Below, one piece after another: positions 1-9,472 of a DNA stretch of 64,000 bases. Numbering within the stretch: position 1 is the first letter of the stretch; every line of letters starts with the position of its first letter. Under the pieces are notes generated by a model, which had not been told where the DNA came from, searched no databases, and saw only the letters and a program-made list of their open reading frames with translations. Source of the stretch: Marinobacter salarius (GTDB lineage: Bacteria; Pseudomonadota; Gammaproteobacteria; Pseudomonadales; Oleiphilaceae); the NCBI GenBank assembly GCA_000831005.1, contig CP007152.1:434001-498000 (forward strand), given 5' to 3'. Both the position numbers and the translations under genes were made by a program.

Positions 1-151
1 TGATCTTCGCTTCCTTGTACGCAACATGCTTGCGGACAACCGGATCGTACTTTTTGATCTCGATTTTTTCCGGGGTGTTACGCTTGTTCTTCTTGGTCGT
101 GTAGAAGTGACCAGTACCTGCTGATGAAACCAGCTTGATTTTCTCGCGCAT
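1..151 (-). CDS. rpmG: 50S ribosomal protein L33 (partial, cut by window edge)
   Basis: Large-subunit ribosomal protein L33. Fifty codons are visible, from [19 protein letters not shown] to YKEAKI. The family in this group is usually 51 residues, so only the last lysine and the stop lie outside the window. It has no CxxC pairs, so it is the zinc-free form. The start is ATG at 149-151 with AAGGAG upstream, 11 bp after the rpmB stop, so rpmB-rpmG form one operon read leftward. Identification is by direct recognition of the sequence. Confidence 0.95.
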   Translation of the reverse strand, partial: MREKIKLVSSAGTGHFYTTKKNKRNTPEKIEIKKYDPVVRKHVAYKEAKI

Positions 152-162
152 GATGCGGCTCC

Positions 163-399
163 TTAAAATTTCTCGCCGCGGGCACGAAGATCGGCCAGCA
201 CAGCGTCAATGCCTTTTTTGTCGATAACACGCATACCCTTGGTGGATACGCGCAGCTTTACGAAGCGCTTCTCTGATTCAACCCAGAAGCGATGGTTCTG
301 CAGGTTGGGCAGAAAACGACGACGTGAGTGGTTCATCGCGTGAGAAACGTTGTTACCGGTGACCGGTCGCTTACCGGTAACCTGACAGACTCTGGACAT
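163..399 (-). CDS. rpmB: 50S ribosomal protein L28
   Basis: Large-subunit ribosomal protein L28, 78 residues, the normal length. It begins [20 protein letters not shown], and the [16 protein letters not shown] segment and the basic body are typical. The ATG is preceded by GGAGG at 6-7 bp. It is the first gene of an rpmB-rpmG operon. The roughly 215 bp upstream hold no gene and must carry the promoter. Confidence 0.97.
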   Translation of the reverse strand: MSRVCQVTGKRPVTGNNVSHAMNHSRRRFLPNLQNHRFWVESEKRFVKLRVSTKGMRVIDKKGIDAVLADLRARGEKF

Positions 400-524
400 A
401 CTTGCCTCCGACCTGAGCTTTGGTCCTGAAAATGCGTATTTAAATCGTTTAATCGGGTCTCTGGTTGCTACCTGCGCCTCAAAAAATGCACGCTGCTCGC
501 CAGACGCCGCCAGAAAGGGACGCT

Positions 525-554
525 TTTATACCAGAACTGCTTCCCCAACGCAAA
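525..554 (-). promoter_or_regulatory. Candidate sigma-70 promoter for rpmB-rpmG
   Basis: On the minus strand a TTTGCG (-35, 549-554) and TATAAA (-10, 525-530, preceded by TGG) are separated by 18 bp, about 125 bp before the rpmB start. This is the best-looking promoter in the gene-free stretch 400-614; the rest of that stretch shows nothing I recognise. The call is by eye only. Confidence 0.4.
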
Positions 555-614
555 AATTTGTTGGGAATTTGGCCAGTTTTCCGATGAAGCGCCAACAGAT
601 TTACATCAGCCTCT

Positions 615-1289
615 TTACATCAGTCCCCGTTCTGCAAGTGATATTACCTCACCATGGCCGACAACCATATGGTCAAGAACCCTGATATCCACCAATCCCA
701 GTGCCTCTTTCAATCTCCGGGTCAGTGAAATGTCCGACTGGCTGGGCTCTGCGACCCCTGACGGGTGGTTATGGGCGAATATAACCGCCGCTGCGTTAAA
801 CTCCAGGGCTTGCCGGACCACCTCCCTCGGGTAGACAGCTGCGCCGTCAATGGTCCCCCGGAACAACTCCTGATAGCGGATCACCCGATGCCGGTTATCC
901 AGGAACAGGCCTGAGAAAACCTCGTGGGGGTAGGTGCCAAGGCGGCTGCACAGGAAACGACGGGTATCCTCCGGCGAGCGCAATGGGTCCCCCTGGCGAA
1001 GTGGCTCGTCCATGACCCGTCGGGCCATTTCCATAGCCGCCTGGACCTGGGCGTACTTTGCAGTACCGAGCCCTTTGACGTCGCAGAATTGCCTGCGCGA
1101 AGCGGTCATCAATCCTCGCAGGCCACCGAAGGCTTCGGTGAGATGGCGGGCGAGCGCCATCACGGGCATGCCGGCAGTGCCGGTTCGCAAAAAAATGGCC
1201 AGCAGTTCCGCGTCCGACAGGCTGTTGGCGCCGTGGGCCAGCAGGCGTTCCCTCGGGCGTTCGTCGGTGGGCCAGTCTGAATTTGACAT
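615..1289 (-). CDS. radC: RadC family JAB-domain protein
   Basis: RadC/YicR family protein, 224 residues. An N-terminal helix-hairpin-helix part ([15 protein letters not shown], then [11 protein letters not shown]) is followed by a JAB1/MPN-type domain. The metal-binding signature HNHPSG is near residue 172, with the matching Asp ten residues later (SQSDISL). The family was once linked to DNA repair; its real role is unsettled. The frame is open further upstream to 1409, but the ATG at 1287-1289 has AAGGA at good spacing and fits the family start. It is divergent from coaBC, as in Pseudomonas. Confidence 0.93.
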   Translation of the reverse strand: MSNSDWPTDERPRERLLAHGANSLSDAELLAIFLRTGTAGMPVMALARHLTEAFGGLRGLMTASRRQFCDVKGLGTAKYAQVQAAMEMARRVMDEPLRQGDPLRSPEDTRRFLCSRLGTYPHEVFSGLFLDNRHRVIRYQELFRGTIDGAAVYPREVVRQALEFNAAAVIFAHNHPSGVAEPSQSDISLTRRLKEALGLVDIRVLDHMVVGHGEVISLAERGLM

Positions 1290-1454
1290 GGTGGAGTCCT
1301 TTCTACCGTTATTGCGCGCATCCTGCGCCTTAAATACCGGGGTGGGGGTCGCCCGGTGGACGGCTGGAATTCTAGCATGGCTGTGAGGCTGCCGGCAGCG
1401 CTCTGGCATGCTATCTTATAAGCCTTTCATTTCGTGATGAATACGGAGCCGTTG

Positions 1455-2668
1455 ATGGCCGCTAAACGAATTCTGCTGGGCGTGACCGGTGGCATCGCTG
1501 CCTACAAGAGCGCAGAACTGGTTCGTCTGCTAAAAAAATCCGGTCACGAGGTACGGGTTGTGATGACCCGTGGTGCCGAGGCCTTCGTGACACCACTGAC
1601 GTTTCAGGCGCTTAGCGGTGAGCCGGTCAGAACCTCTTTGCTGGATCCGGAAGCAGAGTCCGGAATGGGGCATATCGAACTGGCAAAATGGGCCGATCAG
1701 GTAGTGATTGCGCCCGCCTCCGCGGATTTCATAGCCCGCCTGGCCCAGGGCATGGCTGACGATCTGCTGACCACGCTTTGTTGTGCCACAGAGGCCCCCA
1801 TTGCAGTGGCTCCGGCGATGAATCAGGCCATGTGGGGTAATCGCCGAACCCAGAGAAACATTGAGCTGCTGGCGGCGGATGCCCAGGTGACCCTCCTGGG
1901 GCCCGACCAGGGCGCGCAGGCTTGCGGTGATGTCGGGCCGGGCCGGATGCTGGAGCCCACTGTGTTGTTTGACCTGATTTCCGGTGCCACCAAGGGCCCG
2001 CTGGCGGGCCGGCGTGTGGTTATAACCGCGGGCCCTACCCGGGAGCCGATTGACCCGGTGCGCTATATCAGCAATTACAGCTCTGGCAAAATGGGGTATG
2101 CGTTGGCCTCAGCCGCAAGAATGGCCGGTGCGGACGTCGTCCTTGTCAGTGGCCCGGTGTCCATCGAAGCGCCGGCGGGCGTTGAGGTTCGCGGTGTGAC
2201 AACCGCGCAGGACATGCTGGAGTGTGCCAGTGGCGCTGTGGATGAAGGCTGCGACCTGTTTATTGCGACGGCGGCGGTGGCGGATTATCGCCCCGACAGC
2301 TGTGCCGGCGACAAGATCAAGAAAACGGATGAAGCATGAGTCTGTCGCTGGTGCGTAATCCCGATACCCTTGCTGCCATAGCTGCGCGTGCCGATGCGCC
2401 CTTTACCGTGGGTTTTGCGGCAGAAACCCGGGACGTAGAGCATTATGCCCTCGACAAACTGACACGCAAAAAGCTGAATATGATTGTGGCCAACGACGTG
2501 TCTACGCCAGGGCTGGGTTTCAACAGTGACAGTAACGCAGTGATTGCCTTCTGGGCCCAGGGCCAGGAGGCGATCGGGCCTGACACCAAGGTGGCCATCG
2601 CTCAGCGACTGATGGCACTGATTGGCGAACACCTCAAATCAAAGGCTGGCGCAGCCGGCGCTCTGTAA
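1455..2668 (+). CDS. coaBC: Bifunctional phosphopantothenoylcysteine decarboxylase / phosphopantothenate-cysteine ligase (frameshift)
   Basis: Coenzyme A synthesis: joins cysteine to 4'-phosphopantothenate (CoaB) and decarboxylates the product (CoaC). The CoaC half shows GVTGGIAAYKSAELVRLL, the catalytic-His segment GHIELAKWAD, the PAMNQAMW motif and ACGDVGPGRM. The CoaB half shows TAGPTREPIDPVRYISNYSS and AAVADYRP. The frame breaks at 2335: GAA GCA TGA should be GAA GCC ATG AGT, one C missing from CC. Restored, the protein is 404 residues, the normal length. Start ATG 1455 has GGAG 7 bp upstream; an in-frame ATG at 1437 is possible. CoaBC is essential, so a sequencing error is likely. Confidence 0.93.
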
Positions 2669-2680
2669 CAAGGAAGCTCA

Positions 2681-3142
2681 ATGACCCGCAAAACCTTTCA
2701 GGTACGCATTCTGGATGACCGGATCGGTCGTTCAGTCCCTTTTCCCGAGTATGCGACGGATGGCTCTGCAGGGCTGGACCTGCGCGCCTGTCTGGACGCA
2801 CCGCTCACACTGAAGCCGGGGCAGACCGAACTGATAAAGACCGGACTCTCGATTCACATCGCGGATACTTCGTTGGCAGCGATGATTCTTCCCCGCAGCG
2901 GTCTCGGCCACAAACATGGCATTGTGTTGGGCAATCTGGTGGGCCTGATCGATTCCGACTATCAGGGCGAGTTAATGGTTTCCTGCTGGAATCGGGGGCA
3001 AAGCGAGTTCACCATCGATGTGGGTGAGCGTATTGCGCAGCTGGTGCTGGTGCCAGTGGTACAGGCAGACTTCGAAGTGGTGTCTTCCTTTGACGCCAGC
3101 GTGCGAGGTGACGGCGGCTTTGGTTCCACGGGAACGCGATGA
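2681..3142 (+). CDS. dut: Deoxyuridine 5'-triphosphate nucleotidohydrolase (dUTPase)
   Basis: Hydrolyses dUTP to dUMP and pyrophosphate, keeping uracil out of DNA and feeding dTMP synthesis. It is a 153-residue trimeric-type dUTPase with all five motifs in order: [35 protein letters not shown] and the C-terminal [10 protein letters not shown] arm. It starts 12 bp after coaBC (AAGGAAGCTCA then ATG) and is almost surely co-transcribed with it. The coaBC-dut-algC-argB order is the Pseudomonas arrangement. Confidence 0.97.
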   Translation: MTRKTFQVRILDDRIGRSVPFPEYATDGSAGLDLRACLDAPLTLKPGQTELIKTGLSIHIADTSLAAMILPRSGLGHKHGIVLGNLVGLIDSDYQGELMVSCWNRGQSEFTIDVGERIAQLVLVPVVQADFEVVSSFDASVRGDGGFGSTGTR

Positions 3143-3226
3143 GGCGTCAGGCGCAGATCGCTGCTCAGGGTCTATACTTCCCTGATAATTGAAGAATTCG
3201 GGCGAATAACACCTGCAGGATGGACT

Positions 3227-5854
3227 ATGAAGCTTGGTAAAAAGAAGAACTCTGAGGACGCTGCACCCGATGCCAAACCGGACGGGAAGCAGACAAAAAA
3301 ACAGAGCAAGGAGAAAAAATCAGCCACCGGCCCACGGCATAAACGGCTGACGTCCGTTGCCGTTTCCCAGGCTGTCGTGGTGGTGCTTGCCGGCGTGGCT
3401 TCGGCAGCATTGCTGTATTTTCTGTTGGCGGTTCCGGCAGAGTCCCGTCGTTACGACAGTCAGGCTGCCCTGGAGGCAGACGCCGTGGCCGTGCGCGTCA
3501 ATCAGCAGCTTGCCTTGCTGCAGTCCACGGTTGAGGGTGTCTCCGATCAGGATTATGTGCGCGCAGCACTGAGAGGGGAGGCTTCTCTGAGTGCCGCCGC
3601 AGCAAATCTTGCCAAGGTGTTGCCGGATATTGAGGCCGTCTACCTTTTCCCCTACGGAGACATCCCCCGTACCTCCTCCGAACCCACGCTGGGTTTTTCC
3701 GGCCTGGACCTTGCTCGTCGCGCCGAGACGGGGCAAAGGCTTTTCCCGGATGCGTTTCCGCGCAACGGCCAGTGGTATCTGCAGATGTCGACCCCGGTTC
3801 GCAACCCCCAGAGTCGAGCCGTCACTGGCAGTGTCCTGGTGGTGTTTGATGCTGCACGGCTGCAACCCCTGATGACCGGTATTAACTCGGCATTGGGCGG
3901 AGAGTTTTCCCTGGTACAGTCGGTAAATGGTTCAACCCGCAACATCGTCAGCCGCGGTAGTGGCAATGGCCCGACGTACGAGCGGGATCTTATCAACCCT
4001 GACTGGAAGCTCCGATACAAACCTGCCACTGCCCCCGCGCCGCTTTTCAGTGGCACGATGGCTATTGTGTTTGCGCTGGTTCCGGCCCTGGTCGCCGCAA
4101 TCATTGTCTGGGTCTTGCTCGGCAATGCCCAGAAAGGGCTGCGACAGGACGTAACGGCCGTTATCCAGTGGACCCATAAGGTCTTTGGTGGTGAGCGGGT
4201 GAAGCCACCGACGTTGAAGTGGGACATGGTGGCGTCGACGGCTGAAGTGCTGCACCGGCTCGCCCAGATGGTGGAAAAACGGGTTGCCAAGGCCGGTGAA
4301 TCGGCGCGGCCGAAACCGGGCAGTCGGCAGCCTTCCCCATCAACCGCCGATGAGCCGTTGTTCCAGGACAAGGATGTACTGGACATTGATATGCTTGATG
4401 GCGATGACGATGTGCTGGGCTTCGGCGGGTCCGATGGCCTTGACGATACGCCAGACGTCGAAGAGGTCAGCCTGCCTGAGGCCGAGGTCTCAGGCACCAT
4501 ATTCCGGGCCTACGACATTCGTGGCATTGTTGGCGATACCCTGACGGCGGATATTGTCACCGTCATCGGCCGTGCCATCGGCAGTGAGGCTATTGAGCGG
4601 GGAGTGGACAGTCTGTGCATCGGGTACGATGGCCGGCATTCCAGCCCCGACCTGGCCGATGCGCTGGCGCGGGGCGTCATGGCCACTGGATGCAACGTCA
4701 TCCATGTGGGGGCCGTGCCCACCCCGGTACTCTACTTTGCGACCCACGAGCTGGATAACGGTTCCGGTGTTATGGTGACCGGCAGCCACAACCCGGCCAA
4801 CTATAACGGTCTGAAGATCATGCTGGGTGGCGAAACCCTGTCCGGCGAGGCAATCCAGAAACTGCTGCAGCGAATCCGTACGGGTGACTTTGCCAGTGGC
4901 CATGGTGCCCAGTCTTCAGAGGATGTGCGCCGCGCTTATCTGGATCGTATCGTGGGTGACATTGCGGTTGCGGCGCCCTTGAAGGTGGTGCTGGATGCTG
5001 GAAATGGCATCGCCGGAGAGCTTGCACCGCTACTGATCGAAGAGTTGGGCTGCGAAGTGATACCGCTCTACTGTGAGGTGGATGGTAATTTCCCCAATCA
5101 TCACCCCGATCCTGGCAAGCCGGAAAATCTGGCGGACCTTATCGAGCGCGTGAAGGCCGAAGGCGCCGATATCGGCCTGGCTTTCGATGGCGACGGCGAC
5201 CGCCTGGGCGTTGTGACCAACACCGGGAAGATCATCTGGCCGGACCGCCTGCTGATGCTTTTTGCCCGGGATGTGGTGTCGCGCAACCCCGGTGCCGATG
5301 TTCTGTACGACGTAAAGTGCAGCCGTCGCCTTGCGGGTGTGATCTCCGAGGCTGGTGGCCGGCCAATCATGTGGAAAACCGGTCACTCGTTGATGAAGGC
5401 CAAGATGAAGGAATCCGGTGCCTTGCTGGCGGGGGAAATGAGCGGGCATATCTTCTTCGGCGAACGCTGGATGGGCTTTGATGACGGCTTGTACTCCGCT
5501 GCCAGATTGCTGGAAATCCTTGGCATCGAAGACCGGCACTGCGATGAGGTCTTTGAGGATTTCCCCGAAGATATCAGCACCCCGGAGCTGAACGTGGAGG
5601 TCTCCGACGAGACCAAGTTCCCATTGATGGAAAAGCTGGGCCGCGAAGGGGACTTCGGTGACGGAAACATCAGCACCATTGACGGTATCCGCGTTGAATT
5701 TACCGATGGCTGGGGCCTGTGCCGTGCTTCCAACACCACACCGGTGTTGGTACTCCGCTTCGAGGCTGAAACCGAAGAGGCGCTCGAGCGTATCAAGGCG
5801 GTATTCCGTGAGCAGCTTCAAAAGGCGGCTCCGGACCTTGTCGCGGATTTCTGA
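3227..5854 (+). CDS. algC: Phosphomannomutase/phosphoglucomutase with membrane-anchored N-terminal region
   Basis: Interconverts mannose- or glucose-6-phosphate and the 1-phosphates, supplying LPS and exopolysaccharide precursors. The 875-residue protein has two parts. From about residue 422 (FRAYDIRG) runs a full alpha-D-phosphohexomutase: phosphoserine loop TGSHNP (Ser near 520), metal loop DGDGDR (near 654), sugar loop GEMSGH and phosphate loop RASNTTP. The first 420 residues hold a lysine-rich start, a membrane helix (about 45-68), a presumably periplasmic segment, a second helix (about 283-303) and an acidic linker. Bare AlgC is about 460 residues; long forms are known in Pseudomonas relatives. 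The job of the N-terminal part is unknown. Confidence 0.93.
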   Translation: MKLGKKKNSEDAAPDAKPDGKQTKKQSKEKKSATGPRHKRLTSVAVSQAVVVVLAGVASAALLYFLLAVPAESRRYDSQAALEADAVAVRVNQQLALLQSTVEGVSDQDYVRAALRGEASLSAAAANLAKVLPDIEAVYLFPYGDIPRTSSEPTLGFSGLDLARRAETGQRLFPDAFPRNGQWYLQMSTPVRNPQSRAVTGSVLVVFDAARLQPLMTGINSALGGEFSLVQSVNGSTRNIVSRGSGNGPTYERDLINPDWKLRYKPATAPAPLFSGTMAIVFALVPALVAAIIVWVLLGNAQKGLRQDVTAVIQWTHKVFGGERVKPPTLKWDMVASTAEVLHRLAQMVEKRVAKAGESARPKPGSRQPSPSTADEPLFQDKDVLDIDMLDGDDDVLGFGGSDGLDDTPDVEEVSLPEAEVSGTIFRAYDIRGIVGDTLTADIVTVIGRAIGSEAIERGVDSLCIGYDGRHSSPDLADALARGVMATGCNVIHVGAVPTPVLYFATHELDNGSGVMVTGSHNPANYNGLKIMLGGETLSGEAIQKLLQRIRTGDFASGHGAQSSEDVRRAYLDRIVGDIAVAAPLKVVLDAGNGIAGELAPLLIEELGCEVIPLYCEVDGNFPNHHPDPGKPENLADLIERVKAEGADIGLAFDGDGDRLGVVTNTGKIIWPDRLLMLFARDVVSRNPGADVLYDVKCSRRLAGVISEAGGRPIMWKTGHSLMKAKMKESGALLAGEMSGHIFFGERWMGFDDGLYSAARLLEILGIEDRHCDEVFEDFPEDISTPELNVEVSDETKFPLMEKLGREGDFGDGNISTIDGIRVEFTDGWGLCRASNTTPVLVLRFEAETEEALERIKAVFREQLQKAAPDLVADF

Positions 5855-5902
5855 CAGCTCTGAAATAATGAACCGACTTTTTTGACTAACAAGGCAAGAT
5901 GA

Positions 5903-6799
<897 letters not shown>

Positions 6800-6810
6800 C
6801 CAATGCCGCC

Positions 6811-6835
6811 TGTTGCCTCGCAATGCGAGGTAACA
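6811..6835. other. Intergenic stem-loop after argB
   Basis: TGTTGCCTCGC, a 3-base loop (AAT), and GCGAGGTAACA form an 11-bp hairpin with one G-U pair. It is not followed by a T-run, so it is not a classical terminator. It could stabilise the 3' end of the argB message or be a weak attenuator before the gene at 6867. Confidence 0.5.
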
Positions 6836-6866
6836 TCCTGGCGTCACGCCCCAAGAGGACCACATC

Positions 6867-8105
6867 ATGAAGCGCCTGCTGACCTTTCTGGTTGTCCTGG
6901 CCCTGATAGGCTACCTGTCGTTCAAAGGGGCGGTCTGGTGGCTGGCTGACCAGCGGCTGGCCGATGCCCAGCAGGCGATTGAGGAACTGGGCGTTATTGA
7001 TCGGGGTAATATTCGCTCGGACCTCGTCGGCCGACTGGTGCTGGGTGATGGCAGCTACCAGGATTTCCGGCTTACCCGCCCGGTGGCGTTCGACCGGTTG
7101 ATGTTCAATGCAGGCTCTCCGGTCGCCCTCGTGCGTGCGCTCCTGGACCCTGCGGACCTGCCCCCGCATTGGTCATTGGTGGCGGAGAACCTGAGCCTGG
7201 GTCTCGACACCAACATGTTCCGTAACTGGGTGACGGCAGCAGGCGACGCAACCCCGGCGTTGTTCTCACCGGTCTGCGGTCCTGATCATCGCCAGCAGTT
7301 GGGTAGCGGTGATCTGATGCGTCTTGGTGTCGATGGTGTGTCCGGGGAGGCTATGGTCATTCAGAGTGGCGATGGTCTCTACGCGGAGCTGACGACCGCC
7401 AACGCCGGCAGCGTGGAATTGGACTGGCCCGGCGCTCGCCTGAATCCCCTGTCATTGCCGGCCCTGCCGGAATCCACGCAGTCGCCGGTTACTGTGACAT
7501 TGCGGGATGGTGGCCTGATGCGTCGTGTTGCGGCCTACTGTGCCAGGGAATCGGGTGTGGAAACCGGGGAATGGGCCGGTATCGTCATGGCAGCGTTTCG
7601 CGACTCGCTGGCGGCTCGTGGCTTTGGCGCCAGTGACCAGTTGCTGGCCCTCTACCGACAGTGGCTGACAGAAGGCGGAGAACTGACCCTGGAATTGAAT
7701 CCTTCGGCACCGGTATGGGGCGTGCCTGTTCGCAGCGATGAATCCGCAGACGCCAGCCTGGCCGTCCGCTACAACCGTTCGGTGGTGCCCGATGTCTATC
7801 TTGAGCGCATCGAGCCCGCGGTGCCGGATGTGCCTCAGGAAGTGCTTGAACCGGTAGTGCCGGGAGAGGGTGCCCCGGTCGTCGATGGCTGGAACCTGGC
7901 CGACACGGAGAATGCTGAAACCTGGGTCGGGCGCACGGTGAGAGTTACGCTGGACAATGGTAATGTTGTGGAAGGCCGCCTGGTCAGCGTGGGTGACGAA
8001 CGACTGGAAGTCGCACGGCTGATTGATGGCGGGGAAGTGGCGTATCCGATCGCCATCAGACTGATTGCAACGTTTGAGGTCTGGCGCCAAGGCCAGGCCC
8101 GCTAG
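6867..8105 (+). CDS. Hypothetical membrane-anchored protein with Sm/SH3-like C-terminus
   Basis: Not recognised by name. The 412-residue protein has an N-terminal signal anchor (hydrophobic residues about 4-22, MKRLLTFLVVLALIGYL), so most of it should be periplasmic. The middle is a low-similarity region with SPVCGPDHRQQLGSGDL and repeated Leu/Asp/Gly segments. The last 55 residues (VGRTVRVTLDNGNVVEGRLV, then GGEVAYPIAIRLIATFEV) look like a small beta-barrel of the SH3/Sm type. It lies between argB and argE, 26 bp before argE, and may be co-transcribed. RBS AAGAGGACC before the ATG is good. Function unknown. Confidence 0.8.
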   Translation: MKRLLTFLVVLALIGYLSFKGAVWWLADQRLADAQQAIEELGVIDRGNIRSDLVGRLVLGDGSYQDFRLTRPVAFDRLMFNAGSPVALVRALLDPADLPPHWSLVAENLSLGLDTNMFRNWVTAAGDATPALFSPVCGPDHRQQLGSGDLMRLGVDGVSGEAMVIQSGDGLYAELTTANAGSVELDWPGARLNPLSLPALPESTQSPVTVTLRDGGLMRRVAAYCARESGVETGEWAGIVMAAFRDSLAARGFGASDQLLALYRQWLTEGGELTLELNPSAPVWGVPVRSDESADASLAVRYNRSVVPDVYLERIEPAVPDVPQEVLEPVVPGEGAPVVDGWNLADTENAETWVGRTVRVTLDNGNVVEGRLVSVGDERLEVARLIDGGEVAYPIAIRLIATFEVWRQGQAR

Positions 8106-8131
8106 CCCCACACCGGGGCGGAGAGTGTTCT

Positions 8132-9292
8132 ATGTCCGGATCCATCCAACACCTGCCTGGCATTCGCGAGATGCTCACCAGGCTGATTTCACAGCCGTCG
8201 ATCAGCAGTGCGTCTGCCGAGTGGGATCACAGCAACGAACCGGTGGTGCGTACTCTGGCCGAATGGCTGGAGCCCATGGGGTTCAAGGTCGAGATACTGG
8301 AAGTGCCCGGATTGCCCGGAAAGTACAACCTGATCGCGACACTGGGCAGCGGCCCTGGCGGTCTGGTGCTCTCGGGCCATACCGATACCGTCCCGTTTGA
8401 CGACAAGCGCTGGCAAAGCGACCCGTTTACCCTGACCGAACGGGACGACCGCTGGTATGGCCTTGGCACCTGCGACATGAAAGGCTTTTTCCCGCTGGCC
8501 ATTGAAGCGGCCAAAGCCTTTGTGGACCAGGACCTGAAGCAGCCACTGATCATTCTCGCCACCGCCGACGAGGAAAGCTCCATGGATGGTGCCCGGGCGC
8601 TGGCCGAGGCCGGTCGTCCCAAGGCCCGCTATGCGGTCATCGGTGAGCCTACCGGCTTGAAGCCTGTGCGCATGCACAAGGGCATCATGATGGAGCGCCT
8701 CGTGTTCGAGGGCCAGTCCGGCCATTCCTCTGACCCGTCCCTTGGCCGCAACGCGATGGAAGGCATGCACGAAGCGCTGGGTGAACTGCTCGCGCTGCGG
8801 TCGGGGTGGCAGGCGAAATACAGCAACCCCAATTTCAAGGTTCAGTTACCCACCATGAACCTGGGTTGCATCCACGGCGGTGATAATCCTAATCGCATTT
8901 GCGCCCGCTGCGAGTTGCATTTTGATCTGCGCCCCTTGCCCGGCATGGACATGAAGGCACTGCGCCAGGAGATACTCGACACCCTGCAGCCGGTCGCCAA
9001 AAGCCGTGAGTTGTCGCTGACATTTGAGCCGTTGTTCGATGGTGTGCCGCCATTTGAAACCCCGGCCGAAGCCGAACTGGTCCGCGCCTGTGAGAAACTG
9101 ACAGGCCATACTGCTGAAGCGGTAGCCTTTGCCACGGAAGCACCGTGGTTGCAGAAATTGGGTATGGAAACCCTGGTTATGGGCCCCGGCTACATCGACC
9201 AGGCACACCAACCCGATGAATTCCTGGAGTTGTCGCAGTTGGACCCGGCGGTAAAAATCCTCAAAGGATTGATCACAAGGTTCTGCTTTTGA
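8132..9292 (+). CDS. argE: Acetylornithine deacetylase
   Basis: M20-family zinc hydrolase of arginine synthesis that removes acetate from N-acetylornithine. It is 386 residues. Metal ligands sit in LSGHTDTVPFDD, GLGTCDMKGFF and TADEESSMDGA; further hallmarks are VIGEPTGLKPVRMHKG and, near the end, IDQAHQPDEF. The lid domain starts around QSGHSSDPSLG. In Pseudomonas-type bacteria, which also have ArgJ, ArgE can be a second route. It sits close to argA, which fits an arginine cluster. Confidence 0.93.
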   Translation: MSGSIQHLPGIREMLTRLISQPSISSASAEWDHSNEPVVRTLAEWLEPMGFKVEILEVPGLPGKYNLIATLGSGPGGLVLSGHTDTVPFDDKRWQSDPFTLTERDDRWYGLGTCDMKGFFPLAIEAAKAFVDQDLKQPLIILATADEESSMDGARALAEAGRPKARYAVIGEPTGLKPVRMHKGIMMERLVFEGQSGHSSDPSLGRNAMEGMHEALGELLALRSGWQAKYSNPNFKVQLPTMNLGCIHGGDNPNRICARCELHFDLRPLPGMDMKALRQEILDTLQPVAKSRELSLTFEPLFDGVPPFETPAEAELVRACEKLTGHTAEAVAFATEAPWLQKLGMETLVMGPGYIDQAHQPDEFLELSQLDPAVKILKGLITRFCF

Positions 9293-9323
9293 TCGTTTGG
9301 AAGGCAGCTCAGAGGTATAACGA

Positions 9324-9434
9324 GGGTATTGGCGGGAGACTCTCCCAAAACCGTGGAGCGCCAGGGATGGCGCGACCGAGCCCTACAGGGACGTATTCAC
9401 GGGCGTGTTTTGGGAGAGTCTCCCGCCAATACCC
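9324..9434. repeat. Palindromic repeat element (28-bp perfect inverted repeat around a 55-bp core)
   Basis: GGGTATTGGCGGGAGACTCT at the left starts a 28-base arm (9324-9351) that is repeated exactly, inverted, at 9407-9434. The core (9352-9406) contains AGGGATGGCGCGACCGAGCC and GGGACGTATTCACGGG, wording I associate with dispersed REP-like repeats of marine gammaproteobacteria (memory, not a search). It lies in the argE-argA gap, and the RNA would fold into a long hairpin. No second copy is visible in this window. It encodes no protein, so it is at most a non-autonomous element. Confidence 0.85.
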
Positions 9435-9472
9435 GGAACGCTCCATAAGCTGAAAACTCGCAGGAGAAGAGT

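Noticed and set aside
924..1386. Plus-strand open frames of 118 and 150 codons across radC
   Set aside because: They are reverse-strand shadows of radC, with no recognisable family wording or ribosome-binding site.
9324..9434. CRISPR repeat or terminator
   Set aside because: Only one inverted pair exists, with no repeat-spacer series. The arms are too long and have no T-run, so it fits neither.
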